This document shows, in pieces, positions 16,539-25,612 of a stretch of 56,759 nt of DNA. The notes beneath the pieces are model-generated. The model saw nothing but the letters and a program-made list of their open reading frames with translations, ran no database searches and was not told the DNA's origin. The stretch is from Aquipseudomonas alcaligenes MRY13-0052 (GTDB taxonomy: Bacteria > Pseudomonadota > Gammaproteobacteria > Pseudomonadales > Pseudomonadaceae), in contig BATO01000034.1 of the NCBI GenBank assembly GCA_000474255.1, forward strand, positions 1 through 56,759, in the 5' to 3' direction. Each line of letters starts with the position of its first letter. Position 1 is the first letter of the stretch. The position numbers and the translations under genes are program-made.

Positions 16539-17039
16539 CTAGATCAGCTGCAGCTGGTCCTGCACCGGCTGTACCGCCGCGCCTTCCAGGCGCAACAGGA
16601 TGGCCTTGCGCTCCAGCCCGCCACCGAAGCCGGTGAGGCTGCCGTCGCGGCCGATGACCCGGTGGCAGGGGATGATCACCGCGATGGGGTTGGCGCCGTT
16701 GGCCAGGCCGATGGCGCGCACCGCCTTGGGCCGGCCGATGCGCTGGGCCTGGGTGGCGTAGCTGATGGTCTGGCCGTAGGGGATCTCCAGCAGCGCCTGC
16801 CAGGCGGCCCGCTGGAATTCGGTGCCCTGGGGCGCCAGCTGCAGGTCGAAGCGTTTGCGCTTGCCGGCGAAGTACTCGTCCAACTGGCGGCAGGCCTTGT
16901 CCAACTGGCGGGTGGCGGGCTGCCAGAGCGCATCCAGCACCGTGGACTGTTCGGTCTCCATGTGCAGCAGGCGCAGCCCGGCCTCGTCGCCGGCCAGCAG
17001 CAGCGGGCCTAGGGGGCTGTCCTGATAGCGGAAGTACAT
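16539..17039 (-). CDS. ogt: Methylated-DNA-protein-cysteine methyltransferase
   Basis: The protein repairs O6-alkylguanine by transferring the alkyl group to its own cysteine. It has 166 residues; the acceptor Cys125 is in the invariant PCHRV motif, preceded by the helix-turn-helix IPYGQTISYATQAQRIGRPKAVRAIGLANGANP. There is no Ada-type N-terminal regulatory domain, so it is the stand-alone Ogt form. It follows alkA by three bases on the same strand, forming a small alkylation-repair operon. The following gene, the histidine phosphatase, converges on it with five bases between the stops. Confidence 0.95.
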   Translation of the reverse strand: MYFRYQDSPLGPLLLAGDEAGLRLLHMETEQSTVLDALWQPATRQLDKACRQLDEYFAGKRKRFDLQLAPQGTEFQRAAWQALLEIPYGQTISYATQAQRIGRPKAVRAIGLANGANPIAVIIPCHRVIGRDGSLTGFGGGLERKAILLRLEGAAVQPVQDQLQLI

Positions 17040-17042
17040 GGA

Positions 17043-17933
17043 TCAATTCTCCGATGCGTAGCTGTGCCAGAGGTAGACGGCGGCGTAGGCGCGCCAGGGT
17101 CGCCAGTGCTCGGCGCGGCTGGCCAGGGCCTTGGCGCTGATGCCGGTTTCCCCCCAGAAGGGTGACTTGAGCAGGCCCAGGTCGGCGGTGGGGAAGGCAT
17201 CCGGCTGGCCGAAGGCACGCAGGGCGATGTATTCGGCGGTCCAGGGACCGATGCCGGGCAGGGCGCAGAGCCGTGCGATGAGGGCTTCGACGCCCTCGGC
17301 CACCGAGAGTTCCAGGGCGCCGGAGGCCACCGCGTCGGCGAAGCGGCGCAGGGTTTCCACGCGTTTGCCGGGCATGCCGATACCCGGCAACGGGTCATCG
17401 GCGATGGCGCGGGCGGTGGGGAACAGGCGCAGCGGGCCGTCATCGGGGGAGTCCGCCAGGGGCTCGCCGAGGCGTTCCACCAGGCGCCCGGCGATGGTCA
17501 CCGCCGCCTTCACCGTCACCTGCTGGCCGATGATGGTGCGCACGCCCTGCTCGAAGGGGTCGAAGGCCACCGGCAGGCGCAGGCCCGGGTAGCGCTCCAG
17601 CAGGGGTTGCAGCTGCGGGTCGCCGCGCAGGTGCCGGGCGATGGCCAGGGGGTCGCTGTCGAGGTCGAACATCTGCCGCACCCGCGCCACCAGTTCCGCC
17701 TCGCGGCCGATGCACGAGGGGCTCAGTTCCAGGGCGAGGTGCCCGGCGCCGGGGCGCACGCGGAACCAGCCGTGCAGCTCGCCGAGGCGGAAGCTGCGGC
17801 AGTAGCTGGCGGCGTCGATGCGTTCGACGCCGGGCAGGCGGCGCAGGGCGAAGTGGCGCAGGAACTGCTCCCAGCTCCAGGGTTCGATGTAGGGCAGGTG
17901 CAGGCCGGTGGCGGCGGGGAGGGATGCGTTCAT
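17043..17933 (-). CDS. alkA: DNA-3-methyladenine glycosylase II
   Basis: A 296-residue base-excision glycosylase of the HhH-GPD superfamily. It has an N-terminal AlkA beta domain (about 1-110) and the helical core with IIGQQVTVKAAVTIAGRLVE near residue 140. The hairpin LPGIGPWTAEYIALRAFG is near residue 225 and is followed by FPTADLGLLKS with the catalytic Asp251. The Cys cluster of Ada fusions is absent. The ATG is at 17933. It is the first gene of the alkA-ogt operon and is divergent from speE, an arrangement I recall from P. aeruginosa. Confidence 0.93.
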   Translation of the reverse strand: MNASLPAATGLHLPYIEPWSWEQFLRHFALRRLPGVERIDAASYCRSFRLGELHGWFRVRPGAGHLALELSPSCIGREAELVARVRQMFDLDSDPLAIARHLRGDPQLQPLLERYPGLRLPVAFDPFEQGVRTIIGQQVTVKAAVTIAGRLVERLGEPLADSPDDGPLRLFPTARAIADDPLPGIGMPGKRVETLRRFADAVASGALELSVAEGVEALIARLCALPGIGPWTAEYIALRAFGQPDAFPTADLGLLKSPFWGETGISAKALASRAEHWRPWRAYAAVYLWHSYASEN

Positions 17934-18102
17934 GGCGCGACGATACCGCCGGTCGTGACGGCTGTCTCTCGGAAACTGACCATCGAATTCCTGGCCTTCA
18001 CGGTTCGACCTGTAACCCGGGCCATCGTAGAATGCGCGCCTTTTCTTCGGGACGGACCCGGCTCGCCGCCCGCCCACCTGCAGCCATCACGGGAGACCCC
18101 TC

Positions 18103-18963
18103 ATGAGCGACTACCAGGAAACTCTCTACGAAGGCTACGGCCAGCGTTTTCGCATGGACAAGCTGCTCCACGAAGTGCGCACCGAGCACCAGCACCTGGT
18201 GATCTTCGAGAACCCGCGCATGGGCCGCGTCATGGCCCTGGACGGCGTGATCCAGACCACCGAGGCGGATGAATTCATCTACCACGAGATGCTCACCCAC
18301 GTACCCATCCTCGCCCAGGGCGCCGCGCGCCGCGTGCTGATCATCGGCGGTGGCGACGGCGGCATGCTGCGCGAAGTGCGCAAGCACAAGGGCGTCGAGA
18401 GCATCACCATGGTGGAGATCGACGGCACGGTGGTGGAGATGTGCAAGGAGTTCCTGCCCAACCACTCCAAGGGCGCCTATGAAGACCCGCGGCTGAACCT
18501 GGTGATCGACGACGGCATGCGCTTCGTCGCCAGCACCGAGGAGAAGTTCGACGTGATCATCTCCGACTCCACCGACCCGATCGGGCCGGGCGAGGTGCTG
18601 TTCTCCGAGAACTTCTACCAGGCCTGCCGCCGCTGCCTGAACGACGGCGGCATCCTGGTCACCCAGAACGGCACGCCCTTCATGCAACTGGGCGAGGTGC
18701 AGACCACCGCCGGCCGCATGAACGGCCTGTTCGCCGACTGGCACTTCTACCAGGCGGCCGTGCCCACCTACATCGGTGGCTCCATGACCTTCGCTTGGGG
18801 CGCCACCAACCCCGCGTCGCGCAAGGTCTCCCTGGACACCCTGCGCCAGCGCTTCGCCGGCAGCGGCATCGTCACCCGCTACTACAACCCCGAGATCCAC
18901 CTCGGCGCCTTCGCCCTGCCGCAATACGTGCTGCAGGCCATCGGCAAGCCGAGCAACGACTGA
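18103..18963 (+). CDS. speE: Spermidine synthase
   Basis: The enzyme transfers the aminopropyl group of decarboxylated SAM to putrescine, giving spermidine and methylthioadenosine. The 286-residue length is standard. The nucleotide-binding motif [15 protein letters not shown] is near residue 78, the acidic VEIDGTVVE follows, and the catalytic-site [13 protein letters not shown] is near residue 150. The ATG follows CGGGAGA. A strong terminator follows. By-product methylthioadenosine is what the mtn genes 5-6 kb upstream recycle, a sensible metabolic neighbourhood. Confidence 0.97.
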   Translation: MSDYQETLYEGYGQRFRMDKLLHEVRTEHQHLVIFENPRMGRVMALDGVIQTTEADEFIYHEMLTHVPILAQGAARRVLIIGGGDGGMLREVRKHKGVESITMVEIDGTVVEMCKEFLPNHSKGAYEDPRLNLVIDDGMRFVASTEEKFDVIISDSTDPIGPGEVLFSENFYQACRRCLNDGGILVTQNGTPFMQLGEVQTTAGRMNGLFADWHFYQAAVPTYIGGSMTFAWGATNPASRKVSLDTLRQRFAGSGIVTRYYNPEIHLGAFALPQYVLQAIGKPSND

Positions 18964-18977
18964 GCCGAGTGCCATGC

Positions 18978-19005
18978 AAAAGGCCCCGTAAGGGGCCTTT
19001 TTTTT
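18978..19005 (+). terminator. Intrinsic terminator of speE
   Basis: AAAAGGCCCC (18978-18987), loop GTAA, then GGGGCCTTTT and a further T run. It lies 14 bases past the stop codon. Confidence 0.93.
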
Positions 19006-19306
19006 GTGCCCGCCCGATGGGCCAGAAGACCATTCCTGTGGGAGCGGTTTCAACCGCGAAATGAGCTCGCGAAGGACGCCGTTGCAGCACACAACCTGTA
19101 GGGGCGAATTCATTCGCGCACGAGCAACGGCGTTGCCCTGATGTGGGCAGTCGTAGGGCGGGTGAAACCCGCGATCCAGGTGCACGGACAATGTCGGGTT
19201 GCACCCGACCTACGGGCTGGGGGCTTCTTCCGTGGGAGCGGTTTCAACCGCGAAGGCCGTGGCAGGGTGCCCATTCGCGAATGAATTCGCTTCCACGATG
19301 GGGCCC
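19006..19306. repeat. Cluster of extragenic palindromes downstream of speE
   Basis: Between the speE terminator and the MHS transporter lie at least five short palindromes. They include two GGGAGCGGTTTCAACCGCGAA copies (from about 19040 and 19233), a GGGGCGAATTCATTCGC copy near 19100, the GTAGGGCGGGTGAAACCCGC/TCGGGTTGCACCCGACC pair at about 19153-19212, and a GCGAATGAATTCGC copy near 19276. No gene is supported here. Confidence 0.75.
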
Positions 19307-20623
19307 CTACAGATCGTGATGCAGGTAGCTCGCCTGCTTCGGCAGCCGCAGGCTGAAGAGGAAGGCCACCACCATCATCGCCGAGACGTACCAGTAGAAG
19401 GTCTCCTCCATGCTGATGGATTTCAGTCCCAGGGCCGCGTATTCCGCCGAGCCGCCGAAGATGGCGTTAGCCACCGCGTAGGCCAGGCCAACGCCCAGGG
19501 CGCGGACTTCCGGCGGGAACATCTCGGCCTTCACCAGCCCGCTGATGGAGGTGTAGAGGCTGACGATGGCCAAGGCGAGGATGATCAGCGCGAAGGCGAT
19601 GTAGGGGCTCTGCACGCCCTTGAGTGCGGTGAGGATGGGCCAGGTGCACAGCGCACCGAGGGCGCCGAACCAGAGCATCGAGGTGCGCCGGCCGATGCGG
19701 TCGGAGAGGGCGCCGAACAGCGGTTGCATGAGCATGTAGACGAACAGCGCGCAGGTCATCACGGCACTGGCGGTCTTGGTGGTCATGCCGGCGCTGTTGA
19801 CCAGGTATTTCTGCATGTAGGTGGTGAAGGTGTAGAAGATCAGCGAGCCGCCGGCGGTGTAGCCGAGCACGGTGATGAAGGCGCGCTTGTGGTGGCGGAA
19901 CAGGTGGCCCAGGCTGCCGGATTCCTCGTTGTGCAGCTGGTCCTCGCGGGCGGTTTCGTTCAGCGAGCGACGCAGGTAGAAGGCGATCACCGCCGTCGCC
20001 GCGCCGATCACGAAGGGAATGCGCCAGCCCCAGGCGCGCAGCTCGTCCTCGCTCAGCAACTGCTGCAGGATCACCACCACCAGCACCGCCAGCAGCTGGC
20101 CGCCGATCAGGGTCACGTACTGGAAGGAGGCGAAGAAGCCGCGCTGGCCCTTCAGCGCCACCTCGCTCATGTAGGTGGCCGTGGTGCCGTACTCGCCACC
20201 CACCGACAGCCCCTGGAACAAGCGCGCCACCAGCAGCAGCGCCGGGGCCAGGGCGCCGATGCTGGCGTAGGTGGGCATGAAGGCGATGGCCAGGGAGCCG
20301 GCGCACATCATCAGCACCGAGATCATCATCGAGACCTTGCGCCCGTACTTGTCGGCCACGCGGCCGAACAGCCAGCCGCCGATGGGGCGCATGAGGAAGC
20401 CGGCGGCGAACACGCCGGCGGTGTTCAGCAACTGCACGGTCGGGTCGTCGGAGGGGAAGAAGGCCGGGGCGAAATAGATGGAGCAGAAGGCGTAGACGTA
20501 GAAGTCGAACCATTCCACCAGGTTGCCGGAAGAGGCGCCGACTATGGCGAACACGCGTTTGCGGCGTTCTTCGAAGCTGTAGTGCGGATGGGGGCTCTCG
20601 AGGTGTTCGGTCGTACTGCTCAT
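19307..20623 (-). CDS. MHS-family MFS transporter, KgtP-like
   Basis: A 438-residue, 12-helix metabolite:H+ symporter. The family block [24 protein letters not shown] near residue 30 and [20 protein letters not shown] near residue 75 (motif A) are strongly conserved in alpha-ketoglutarate permease KgtP and related dicarboxylate carriers. The second motif-A copy is [10 protein letters not shown] near residue 300. The ATG at 20623 has only a weak ribosome site; an in-frame GTG at 20635 is an alternative. It is isolated, flanked on both sides by repeat-rich DNA. The substrate is probably a small carboxylate, by family resemblance. Confidence 0.88.
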   Translation of the reverse strand: MSSTTEHLESPHPHYSFEERRKRVFAIVGASSGNLVEWFDFYVYAFCSIYFAPAFFPSDDPTVQLLNTAGVFAAGFLMRPIGGWLFGRVADKYGRKVSMMISVLMMCAGSLAIAFMPTYASIGALAPALLLVARLFQGLSVGGEYGTTATYMSEVALKGQRGFFASFQYVTLIGGQLLAVLVVVILQQLLSEDELRAWGWRIPFVIGAATAVIAFYLRRSLNETAREDQLHNEESGSLGHLFRHHKRAFITVLGYTAGGSLIFYTFTTYMQKYLVNSAGMTTKTASAVMTCALFVYMLMQPLFGALSDRIGRRTSMLWFGALGALCTWPILTALKGVQSPYIAFALIILALAIVSLYTSISGLVKAEMFPPEVRALGVGLAYAVANAIFGGSAEYAALGLKSISMEETFYWYVSAMMVVAFLFSLRLPKQASYLHHDL

Positions 20624-20635
20624 GGGGCGTGGCAC

Positions 20636-20819
20636 TCGTTCTGGAATGAGTTCCGGCCCGCGTCCTCGAGCGGAAGCGGGCCGGGCCTGTCCATTGGATT
20701 GACTGCCGATGTCACAAAATGTTGCGGCGTCCTGATATCAGCCAAGCCCCGCTCGGGCGGAAACGCAATGACCGCAGGGCGGGTCGTGGGAGGGGGCTCC
20801 CGGACTGTACCGGTGGCGC
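20636..20819. other. Upstream region of the MHS transporter
   Basis: This is the first part of a 493-base gene-free gap. It should carry the transporter promoter. The only pattern I see is the 10-base palindrome CTGATATCAG at 20732-20741. The rest of the gap is the tandem repeat described next. Confidence 0.5.
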
Positions 20820-21126
20820 TGGTGTGGGCTTGGGCCTTGGATCGATGGGTTTCACTGCGCTCTACGCCATCCTGCGGACGGGCGTGGCGTGCGGGATACG
20901 TAGGATGGGTAGAGCTTGGCGAAACCCATGCTGTGGTGGCTGATGACTTGGGTGTGGGATAGGGCTGGGAACGATGGGTTTCGCTGCGCTGTACGCCATC
21001 CTGCGGGTGGGCGTGGTGTTCGGGGTACGTAGGATGGGTAGAGCTTGGCGAAACCCATGCTGGGGGGCTGATGACGTGGGTGTGGGGTAGGGCTGGGACC
21101 GATGGGTTTCGCTGCGCTCTACACCA
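20820..21126. repeat. Tandem repeat of about 129 bp, 2.3 copies
   Basis: Copies begin with GATGGGTTTC at 20844, 20973 and 21101, giving periods of 129 and 128 bases; the third copy is cut off by the GNAT gene end. Each unit contains GATGGGTTTCGCTGCGCTCT and, inverted, GGTAGAGCTTGGCGAAACCC, so each can fold on itself. The GGGTGTGGG-type lead-in before each copy is repeated too. Confidence 0.85.
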
Positions 21127-21128
21127 TC

Positions 21129-21668
21129 CTACGGGGCGGGGATCACCGGGCCGAGGCGCAGTTGCATGGCCACCCGGTCGGCCAGGCCGAAAGCCTGTTC
21201 TTCCCTGAGACGGCGGATCAGCTCGTCATGCAGCTCGTCCTCCTCCAATGGGCGGAAGCCGAGGCGGGCGTAGTAGGGGGCGTTCCAGGGGATGTCGGCG
21301 AAGGTGGTCAGGTACAGCGCTTCGTGGCCGCGTGCCTCGGCCCAGTCGCGGGCGGCGGCGATCAGGCGGCGGCCGATGCCACGGCGGCCCAGGGCGGGCA
21401 GCACGTCCAGCTCCGCCAGCAGTGCGATGCCGCCGAGCACCTCCACCAGGGCGAAGCCCACGGCGATGCCGCCTTCGTCCTGGGCCACCCACAGGCGGCC
21501 CTCGGCCTGGCCCTGGGCCAGCAGCGCCTGGGGCACGGTCTGTTCGCGCAGCAGCGCGGGGATGGCCTGTTCGGGGAACAGGCTGGCGGCGGCGCGTTCG
21601 ATCTCGGCCAGGGCTGCCAGGTGGCGCGGCTCGGCGGGTACCACGGCGTAGTCGTCGGCCTGGCCCAT
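21129..21668 (-). CDS. GNAT family N-acetyltransferase
   Basis: A 179-residue single GNAT domain. The acetyl-CoA binding core reads LLAELDVLPALGRRGIGRRLIAAARDWAEARG at about 87-118, with the Q/R-x-x-G-x-G/A loop as RRGIGRR. It is followed by LYLTTFADIPWNAPYYARLGFRPL, typical of the C-terminal motif B. Its ATG overlaps the TGA of the preceding secreted-protein gene by one base (TGATG), so it is the third gene of an AraC-secreted protein-GNAT chain. The acceptor substrate is unknown. Confidence 0.9.
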   Translation of the reverse strand: MGQADDYAVVPAEPRHLAALAEIERAAASLFPEQAIPALLREQTVPQALLAQGQAEGRLWVAQDEGGIAVGFALVEVLGGIALLAELDVLPALGRRGIGRRLIAAARDWAEARGHEALYLTTFADIPWNAPYYARLGFRPLEEDELHDELIRRLREEQAFGLADRVAMQLRLGPVIPAP

Positions 21669-22012
21669 CAACGCCACTCCCCTTGCTGGTCCACCAGGGT
21701 GCGCTCGCCCCGGGTCACGCTCAGGTGGCCGTCCTCGCCGACGAAGTAGCGGGTATCGCCGTTGTTGAACTCGTAGCCCAGGGAGTGGCAGGGGGTGACG
21801 CCGTCGGCGCACAGGCGCATCAACTGGCGGCCCTTGAGTTCCAGGGTGTTGCCGCTCTTCTTGCTGGTGCCGCGATAGAGCATGTTGTCGCAGCCGACCG
21901 TGCCTTCCTCGCACTGGTCGATGATCTCGATGCGGTAGCCGGGGGTTTCCAGGGTCTGGGCCAGCAGCGGGCCGGCGGCGAGCAGCAGGGGCAGGGCGAG
22001 GGCGTATCTCAT
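21668..22012 (-). CDS. Small secreted protein with two Cys pairs
   Basis: A 114-residue product I cannot assign to a named family. A clear signal peptide (ALALPLLLAAGPLLAQ, cleavage near residue 18) precedes a mature domain of about 96 residues. Four cysteines, in DQCEEGTVGCDN and LMRLCADGVTPCHS, could form two disulfides. The remaining sequence is mixed beta with YRGTSKKSGNTLELKG and YEFNNGDTRYFVG. It overlaps the AraC gene by four bases (ATGA) and the GNAT gene by one, so it is inside an operon. Confidence 0.72.
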   Translation of the reverse strand: MRYALALPLLLAAGPLLAQTLETPGYRIEIIDQCEEGTVGCDNMLYRGTSKKSGNTLELKGRQLMRLCADGVTPCHSLGYEFNNGDTRYFVGEDGHLSVTRGERTLVDQQGEWR

Positions 22013-23049
22013 GAAAGGGCGTTCCGGGGCTGGAGTTGGCTGCGGTACTGGCCGGGCGTGATGCCCTTCCAGCGCTTGAAAGCATGGATGAAGTTGGACA
22101 GCTCGCCATAGCCGAGGCGTTCGGCGATCTCTTCCAGTCGGATGCCATCGGCGGCCAGCAGTTCCTCGGCCAGGGCATTGCGCACCTCTTCCTGCAGCTG
22201 GCGGAAGGAGGTGCCCTCGGCGTCCAGGCGGCGGCGCAGGGTGCGCGAGGTCATGTGCAGTTCGGTGGCGATGCGCTCCATGTCCGGCACCTGGCCGGGC
22301 TGTGACAGCAGGCGATCGCGGATGCGCCCGGCGAGCCCGGCACGCACCCGGCGGCGGGCCAGCAGTGCCTTGCACTGGGCCTCGCACTGCTGCGCCACCT
22401 GGGGGTTGGCGCCAGGCAGCGGCAGGTCGAGCAGGGCGCGGGCGAAGACCATGCGGTTCTCCGCTGCGGCGAAGCTCGGCGTCACCCCCAGCAGCTCGCG
22501 GTAGGGCGTGGGGTCGGCCGGCTCGGGCAGGGCCAGGCTGACGCGGGTCAGCGGCAGGTCGGCGTTGTTCAGGTCGCGCTGCACGCTGAGGGCGCCGGAG
22601 ATGTCGCGCTCCAGCAGGAAGCCGCGCAGGTCCTCGGGCAGGCCGCGCCCTTCGAGCACCAGGTGCGCTTCATCGTTGTGTTCTTCCAGGCGCATGCTGT
22701 GAAAGGCATAGGTCAGGTCCAGGTAGCGCAGGCCCAGTTCGGCGGCGCTGCGGTAGGTGGGGCTGCTGAGCAGGGCGAAGCCCCAGATGCCATAGGTGCT
22801 GAGGTGGTAGCGGCGGCCGGCCTTGAGGCCGATGCCGGGGATGTGCCCCAGCGCCTGGACGATGTTGCGCACCAGGGCCAGCTCCTGGTCGGCGTTGACC
22901 TCGGCGCCGGGGTCGGCCAGGGCGTTCCAGTCCAGGCCGGTGCCGGCCAGGCAGCGTTCCACGGACAGGCCGTGGTCGAGGCCGAACTGGGTGAGCAACT
23001 GCACGCTGATGGCGCTGCGGCGGGGTGGCCAGTGGGCGGTGTGGTGCAT
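22009..23049 (-). CDS. AraC family transcriptional regulator
   Basis: A 346-residue regulator. The N-terminal 200 residues match the arabinose-binding-like domain of the OruR/ArgR type (ISVQLLTQFGLDHGLSVERCLAGTGLD, then TYGIWGFALLSSPT). The C-terminal double HTH shows ERIATELHMTSRTLRRRLDAEGTSF near residue 265 and LEEIAERLGYGELSNFIHAFKRWKGITPGQYR near residue 308. It is divergent from the flavin monooxygenase operon with a 164-base space, so it probably activates that operon. Its stop overlaps the next gene. The effector is unknown. Confidence 0.92.
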   Translation of the reverse strand: MHHTAHWPPRRSAISVQLLTQFGLDHGLSVERCLAGTGLDWNALADPGAEVNADQELALVRNIVQALGHIPGIGLKAGRRYHLSTYGIWGFALLSSPTYRSAAELGLRYLDLTYAFHSMRLEEHNDEAHLVLEGRGLPEDLRGFLLERDISGALSVQRDLNNADLPLTRVSLALPEPADPTPYRELLGVTPSFAAAENRMVFARALLDLPLPGANPQVAQQCEAQCKALLARRRVRAGLAGRIRDRLLSQPGQVPDMERIATELHMTSRTLRRRLDAEGTSFRQLQEEVRNALAEELLAADGIRLEEIAERLGYGELSNFIHAFKRWKGITPGQYRSQLQPRNALS

Positions 23050-23213
23050 GGTGGTCGCGGTCCTGGGCGGTTGAACGGGGGCTTCTGTCCGAAAAGCACA
23101 ATTCGCTGTCCGATGATGCCATAAACAGCGTGCGCCGCCGCGCATTAGCATCCGTTCATCCGCACGCTGGCTGGCCTGGTCCCCGGCGGTTGCGGCGAAC
23201 ATGGGAGATAACA

Positions 23214-24689
23214 ATGAACAACAATCCCCAGCACCCGGCGCCTCTGCGCGTGCTGATCATCGGGGCAGGTTTCGGCGGCCTCGGCCTGGCCATCCGCCTG
23301 CAGCAATGCGGCATCGAGGATTTCCTCATCCTCGAAAAGGCCGACGACCTGGGCGGTACCTGGCGCGACAACACCTACCCCGGCGCGGCCTGCGACGTGC
23401 CTTCGCACCTCTACTCCTTCTCCTTCGAGCCCAAGCTCGACTGGTCGCGCAAGTTCGCGCCCCAGGCGGAGATCCACGCCTACCAGCAGCAGTGCGCCGA
23501 GCGCCACGGCCTGCGCCGGCGCATCCGCTTCGGCACCGAAGTGGCCGGGGCGCGTTTCGATGAGGCGGCCGCGCTGTGGCGGGTGGAGACCACGGCGGGC
23601 GAGCACTTCAGCGCCCAGGCCCTGGTCAGTGCCTGCGGCCAGCTGAACCGACCGGCGGTACCGCGCCTGCCCGGCATCGAGAACTTCACCGGCGAGGTGT
23701 TTCACTCGGCGCGCTGGAACCATGACTACGACCTGGCCGGCAAGCGCGTGGCGGTGATCGGCACCGGTGCCAGCGCCATCCAGTTCGTGCCGCAGATCGC
23801 CCGCAAGGTGGCGCAGCTGCACCTGTTCCAGCGCTCGGCCGCCTATGTGATCGCCAAGCCCGACCGCGCCTACCGCCCCTGGGAGCTGGCGCTGATGAAG
23901 CGCCTGCCGGCGCTGCAGAAGCTCGACCGCCTGCTCAAGTACGTGCAGCACGAGGCGCGTGCCCTGGCCTTCACCGTGTTCCCGCCGCTGATGAAGGTGA
24001 TGCGCCTGAGCTTCCACCTGCATCTGGCACGGGGCATCCGCGACCCCGAGCTGCGCCGGCGCCTGCAGCCGGACTACCCGCTGGGTTGCAAGCGCATCCT
24101 CATCTCCAATGACTTCTACCCGGCCCTGGCCCAGGACAACGTCGAGGTGGTGGACCAGGCCATCGCCGGCATCAGCGAGCGCGGCGTGCTCACCGCCGAT
24201 GGCCGCGAGCGCGAAGTCGACGCGATCATCTACGGCACCGGTTTCGCCGCCACCGACTTCCTCGCCCCCATGAGCATTCGCGGGCGTGGCGGGCGCGACC
24301 TCAACGAGGCCTGGCGCGAGGGTGCCGAAGCCTACCTGGGCATCAGCGTCAGCGGCTTCCCCAACCTGTTCATCCTCTATGGGCCGAACACCAACCTGGG
24401 GCACAACTCCATCCTCTACATGCTGGAGAGCCAGTTCGCCTACGTGCTCGGCTGCCTGCGCGCACTGAAACGCGACGGCCTGCGCTACATGGACCTCAAG
24501 CCCGAGGTGCAGCGCCGCTTCAACGACAAGCTGCAGCACGCCGTGCGCCATACCGTGTGGGAGCGCGGCTGCAACAGCTGGTACAAGACCGCCGATGGCC
24601 GCAACACCAACAACTGGCCCGGCTTCACCCTGACCTACCGCCAACAGACCCGCCAACCGGAGCTCGACCACTATGAATGCGTCCGTTGA
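23214..24689 (+). CDS. Flavin-containing (Baeyer-Villiger type) monooxygenase
   Basis: A 491-residue FAD- and NADPH-dependent monooxygenase. The first Rossmann motif is IIGAGFGGLGLA at residues 15-26 and the second is VIGTGASAIQ near residue 180. The Baeyer-Villiger fingerprint F-x-G-x3-H-x3-W is intact at Phe158, Gly160, His164 and Trp168, followed by Asn-His. GGAGATAACA precedes the ATG. The gene overlaps the downstream hydrolase by 17 bases. A monooxygenase making esters next to an esterase-like hydrolase and an alcohol-oxidising SDR suggests ketone or lipid oxidation, which is inference. Confidence 0.92.
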   Translation: MNNNPQHPAPLRVLIIGAGFGGLGLAIRLQQCGIEDFLILEKADDLGGTWRDNTYPGAACDVPSHLYSFSFEPKLDWSRKFAPQAEIHAYQQQCAERHGLRRRIRFGTEVAGARFDEAAALWRVETTAGEHFSAQALVSACGQLNRPAVPRLPGIENFTGEVFHSARWNHDYDLAGKRVAVIGTGASAIQFVPQIARKVAQLHLFQRSAAYVIAKPDRAYRPWELALMKRLPALQKLDRLLKYVQHEARALAFTVFPPLMKVMRLSFHLHLARGIRDPELRRRLQPDYPLGCKRILISNDFYPALAQDNVEVVDQAIAGISERGVLTADGREREVDAIIYGTGFAATDFLAPMSIRGRGGRDLNEAWREGAEAYLGISVSGFPNLFILYGPNTNLGHNSILYMLESQFAYVLGCLRALKRDGLRYMDLKPEVQRRFNDKLQHAVRHTVWERGCNSWYKTADGRNTNNWPGFTLTYRQQTRQPELDHYECVR

Positions 24690-25611
24690 CTTCACCGCCC
24701 CCGATGCCGGCCAGCCGCTGCTGCGTGCGGTGCTGCGCGGGGGCTTGCGGGTGCTGTTCCGGGGCCTGGTGCGCCCGCCGATGCCCATCGCCGGGCAGCG
24801 GGCGGTGATCCGCGCGCTCACGGCCACGCCCGTGTCGATGCGCGGTGTCACCCGCAGCCGCGACAGCCTCGGCGGCGTGCACTGCGAATGGCACCGCCCG
24901 GCGCAGGACAACGGCAGCGTGCTGCTCTACCTGCACGGCGGCGCCTTCTTGATTGGCGCCGCCTCCACTCATCGCGCCATCACCGCCACCCTGGCGCGGC
25001 GGGGCGGGTTGGCCGTCTGCGCGCTGGACTATCGCCTGGCGCCCGAGCACCCGTTCCCCGCCGCCCGCCAGGATGCCGTGGCCGCCTACCGTGCGCTGCT
25101 GGCCCAGGGCTACGCCAGCGAGCGCATCTTCATCGGCGGCGACTCCGCCGGTGGCAACCTCAGCCTGATCACCGCCCTGGAGCTGGCGCGCCAGGGGCTG
25201 CCACAGCCGGCAGGGCTGGTGCTGTTGTCGCCGGTCACCGACTTCAGCGGCGAGCAGATGCACCAGCCGCCGGCGGGCGATCCGCTGCTCAACCCGCTGT
25301 GGATGGAGCAGGCCATCAGCCTCTACGCCCCGGCGGGGCTGGACCGCCGCGACCCCGGCCTGTCACCGATCTACGCCGACCTGGCCGGCCTGCCGCCGAT
25401 CCTGGTGCAGGTGGGCGAGGACGAATTGCTGCTCAACGACAGCCTGCGCCTGGCGGAGGCGGCGAGGGCCGCCGGGGTGCCGGTGCGCCTGGAGCGCTAC
25501 CCCGGCCTGTGGCACGTGTTCCAGGCCCACGCCGGCATGCTGCGGGCCGCCGACCAGGCGCTGGCCAGCATCCTCGCCTTCATCCGTGCCCGCAGCGGCG
25601 AGGGGGTCTGA
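24673..25611 (+). CDS. Alpha/beta hydrolase, hormone-sensitive-lipase family
   Basis: A 312-residue esterase. The oxyanion motif HGGAF is near residue 89, YRLAPEHPFPAA near 120, and the nucleophile elbow GGDSAGGN near 156 holds Ser158. The acid lies in QVGEDELLLND and the His in GLWHVFQA. These are the HSL-type motifs. The ATG lies 17 bases inside the monooxygenase gene, and the SDR gene begins two bases after its stop, so the three are an operon. It could cleave esters made by the monooxygenase; the natural substrate is unknown. Confidence 0.92.
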   Translation: MNASVDFTAPDAGQPLLRAVLRGGLRVLFRGLVRPPMPIAGQRAVIRALTATPVSMRGVTRSRDSLGGVHCEWHRPAQDNGSVLLYLHGGAFLIGAASTHRAITATLARRGGLAVCALDYRLAPEHPFPAARQDAVAAYRALLAQGYASERIFIGGDSAGGNLSLITALELARQGLPQPAGLVLLSPVTDFSGEQMHQPPAGDPLLNPLWMEQAISLYAPAGLDRRDPGLSPIYADLAGLPPILVQVGEDELLLNDSLRLAEAARAAGVPVRLERYPGLWHVFQAHAGMLRAADQALASILAFIRARSGEGV

Positions 25612-25612
25612 A

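Noticed and set aside
20820-21126. CRISPR array
   Set aside because: The repeat unit is about 129 bp with no short direct repeats or unique spacers, and no cas genes are present.
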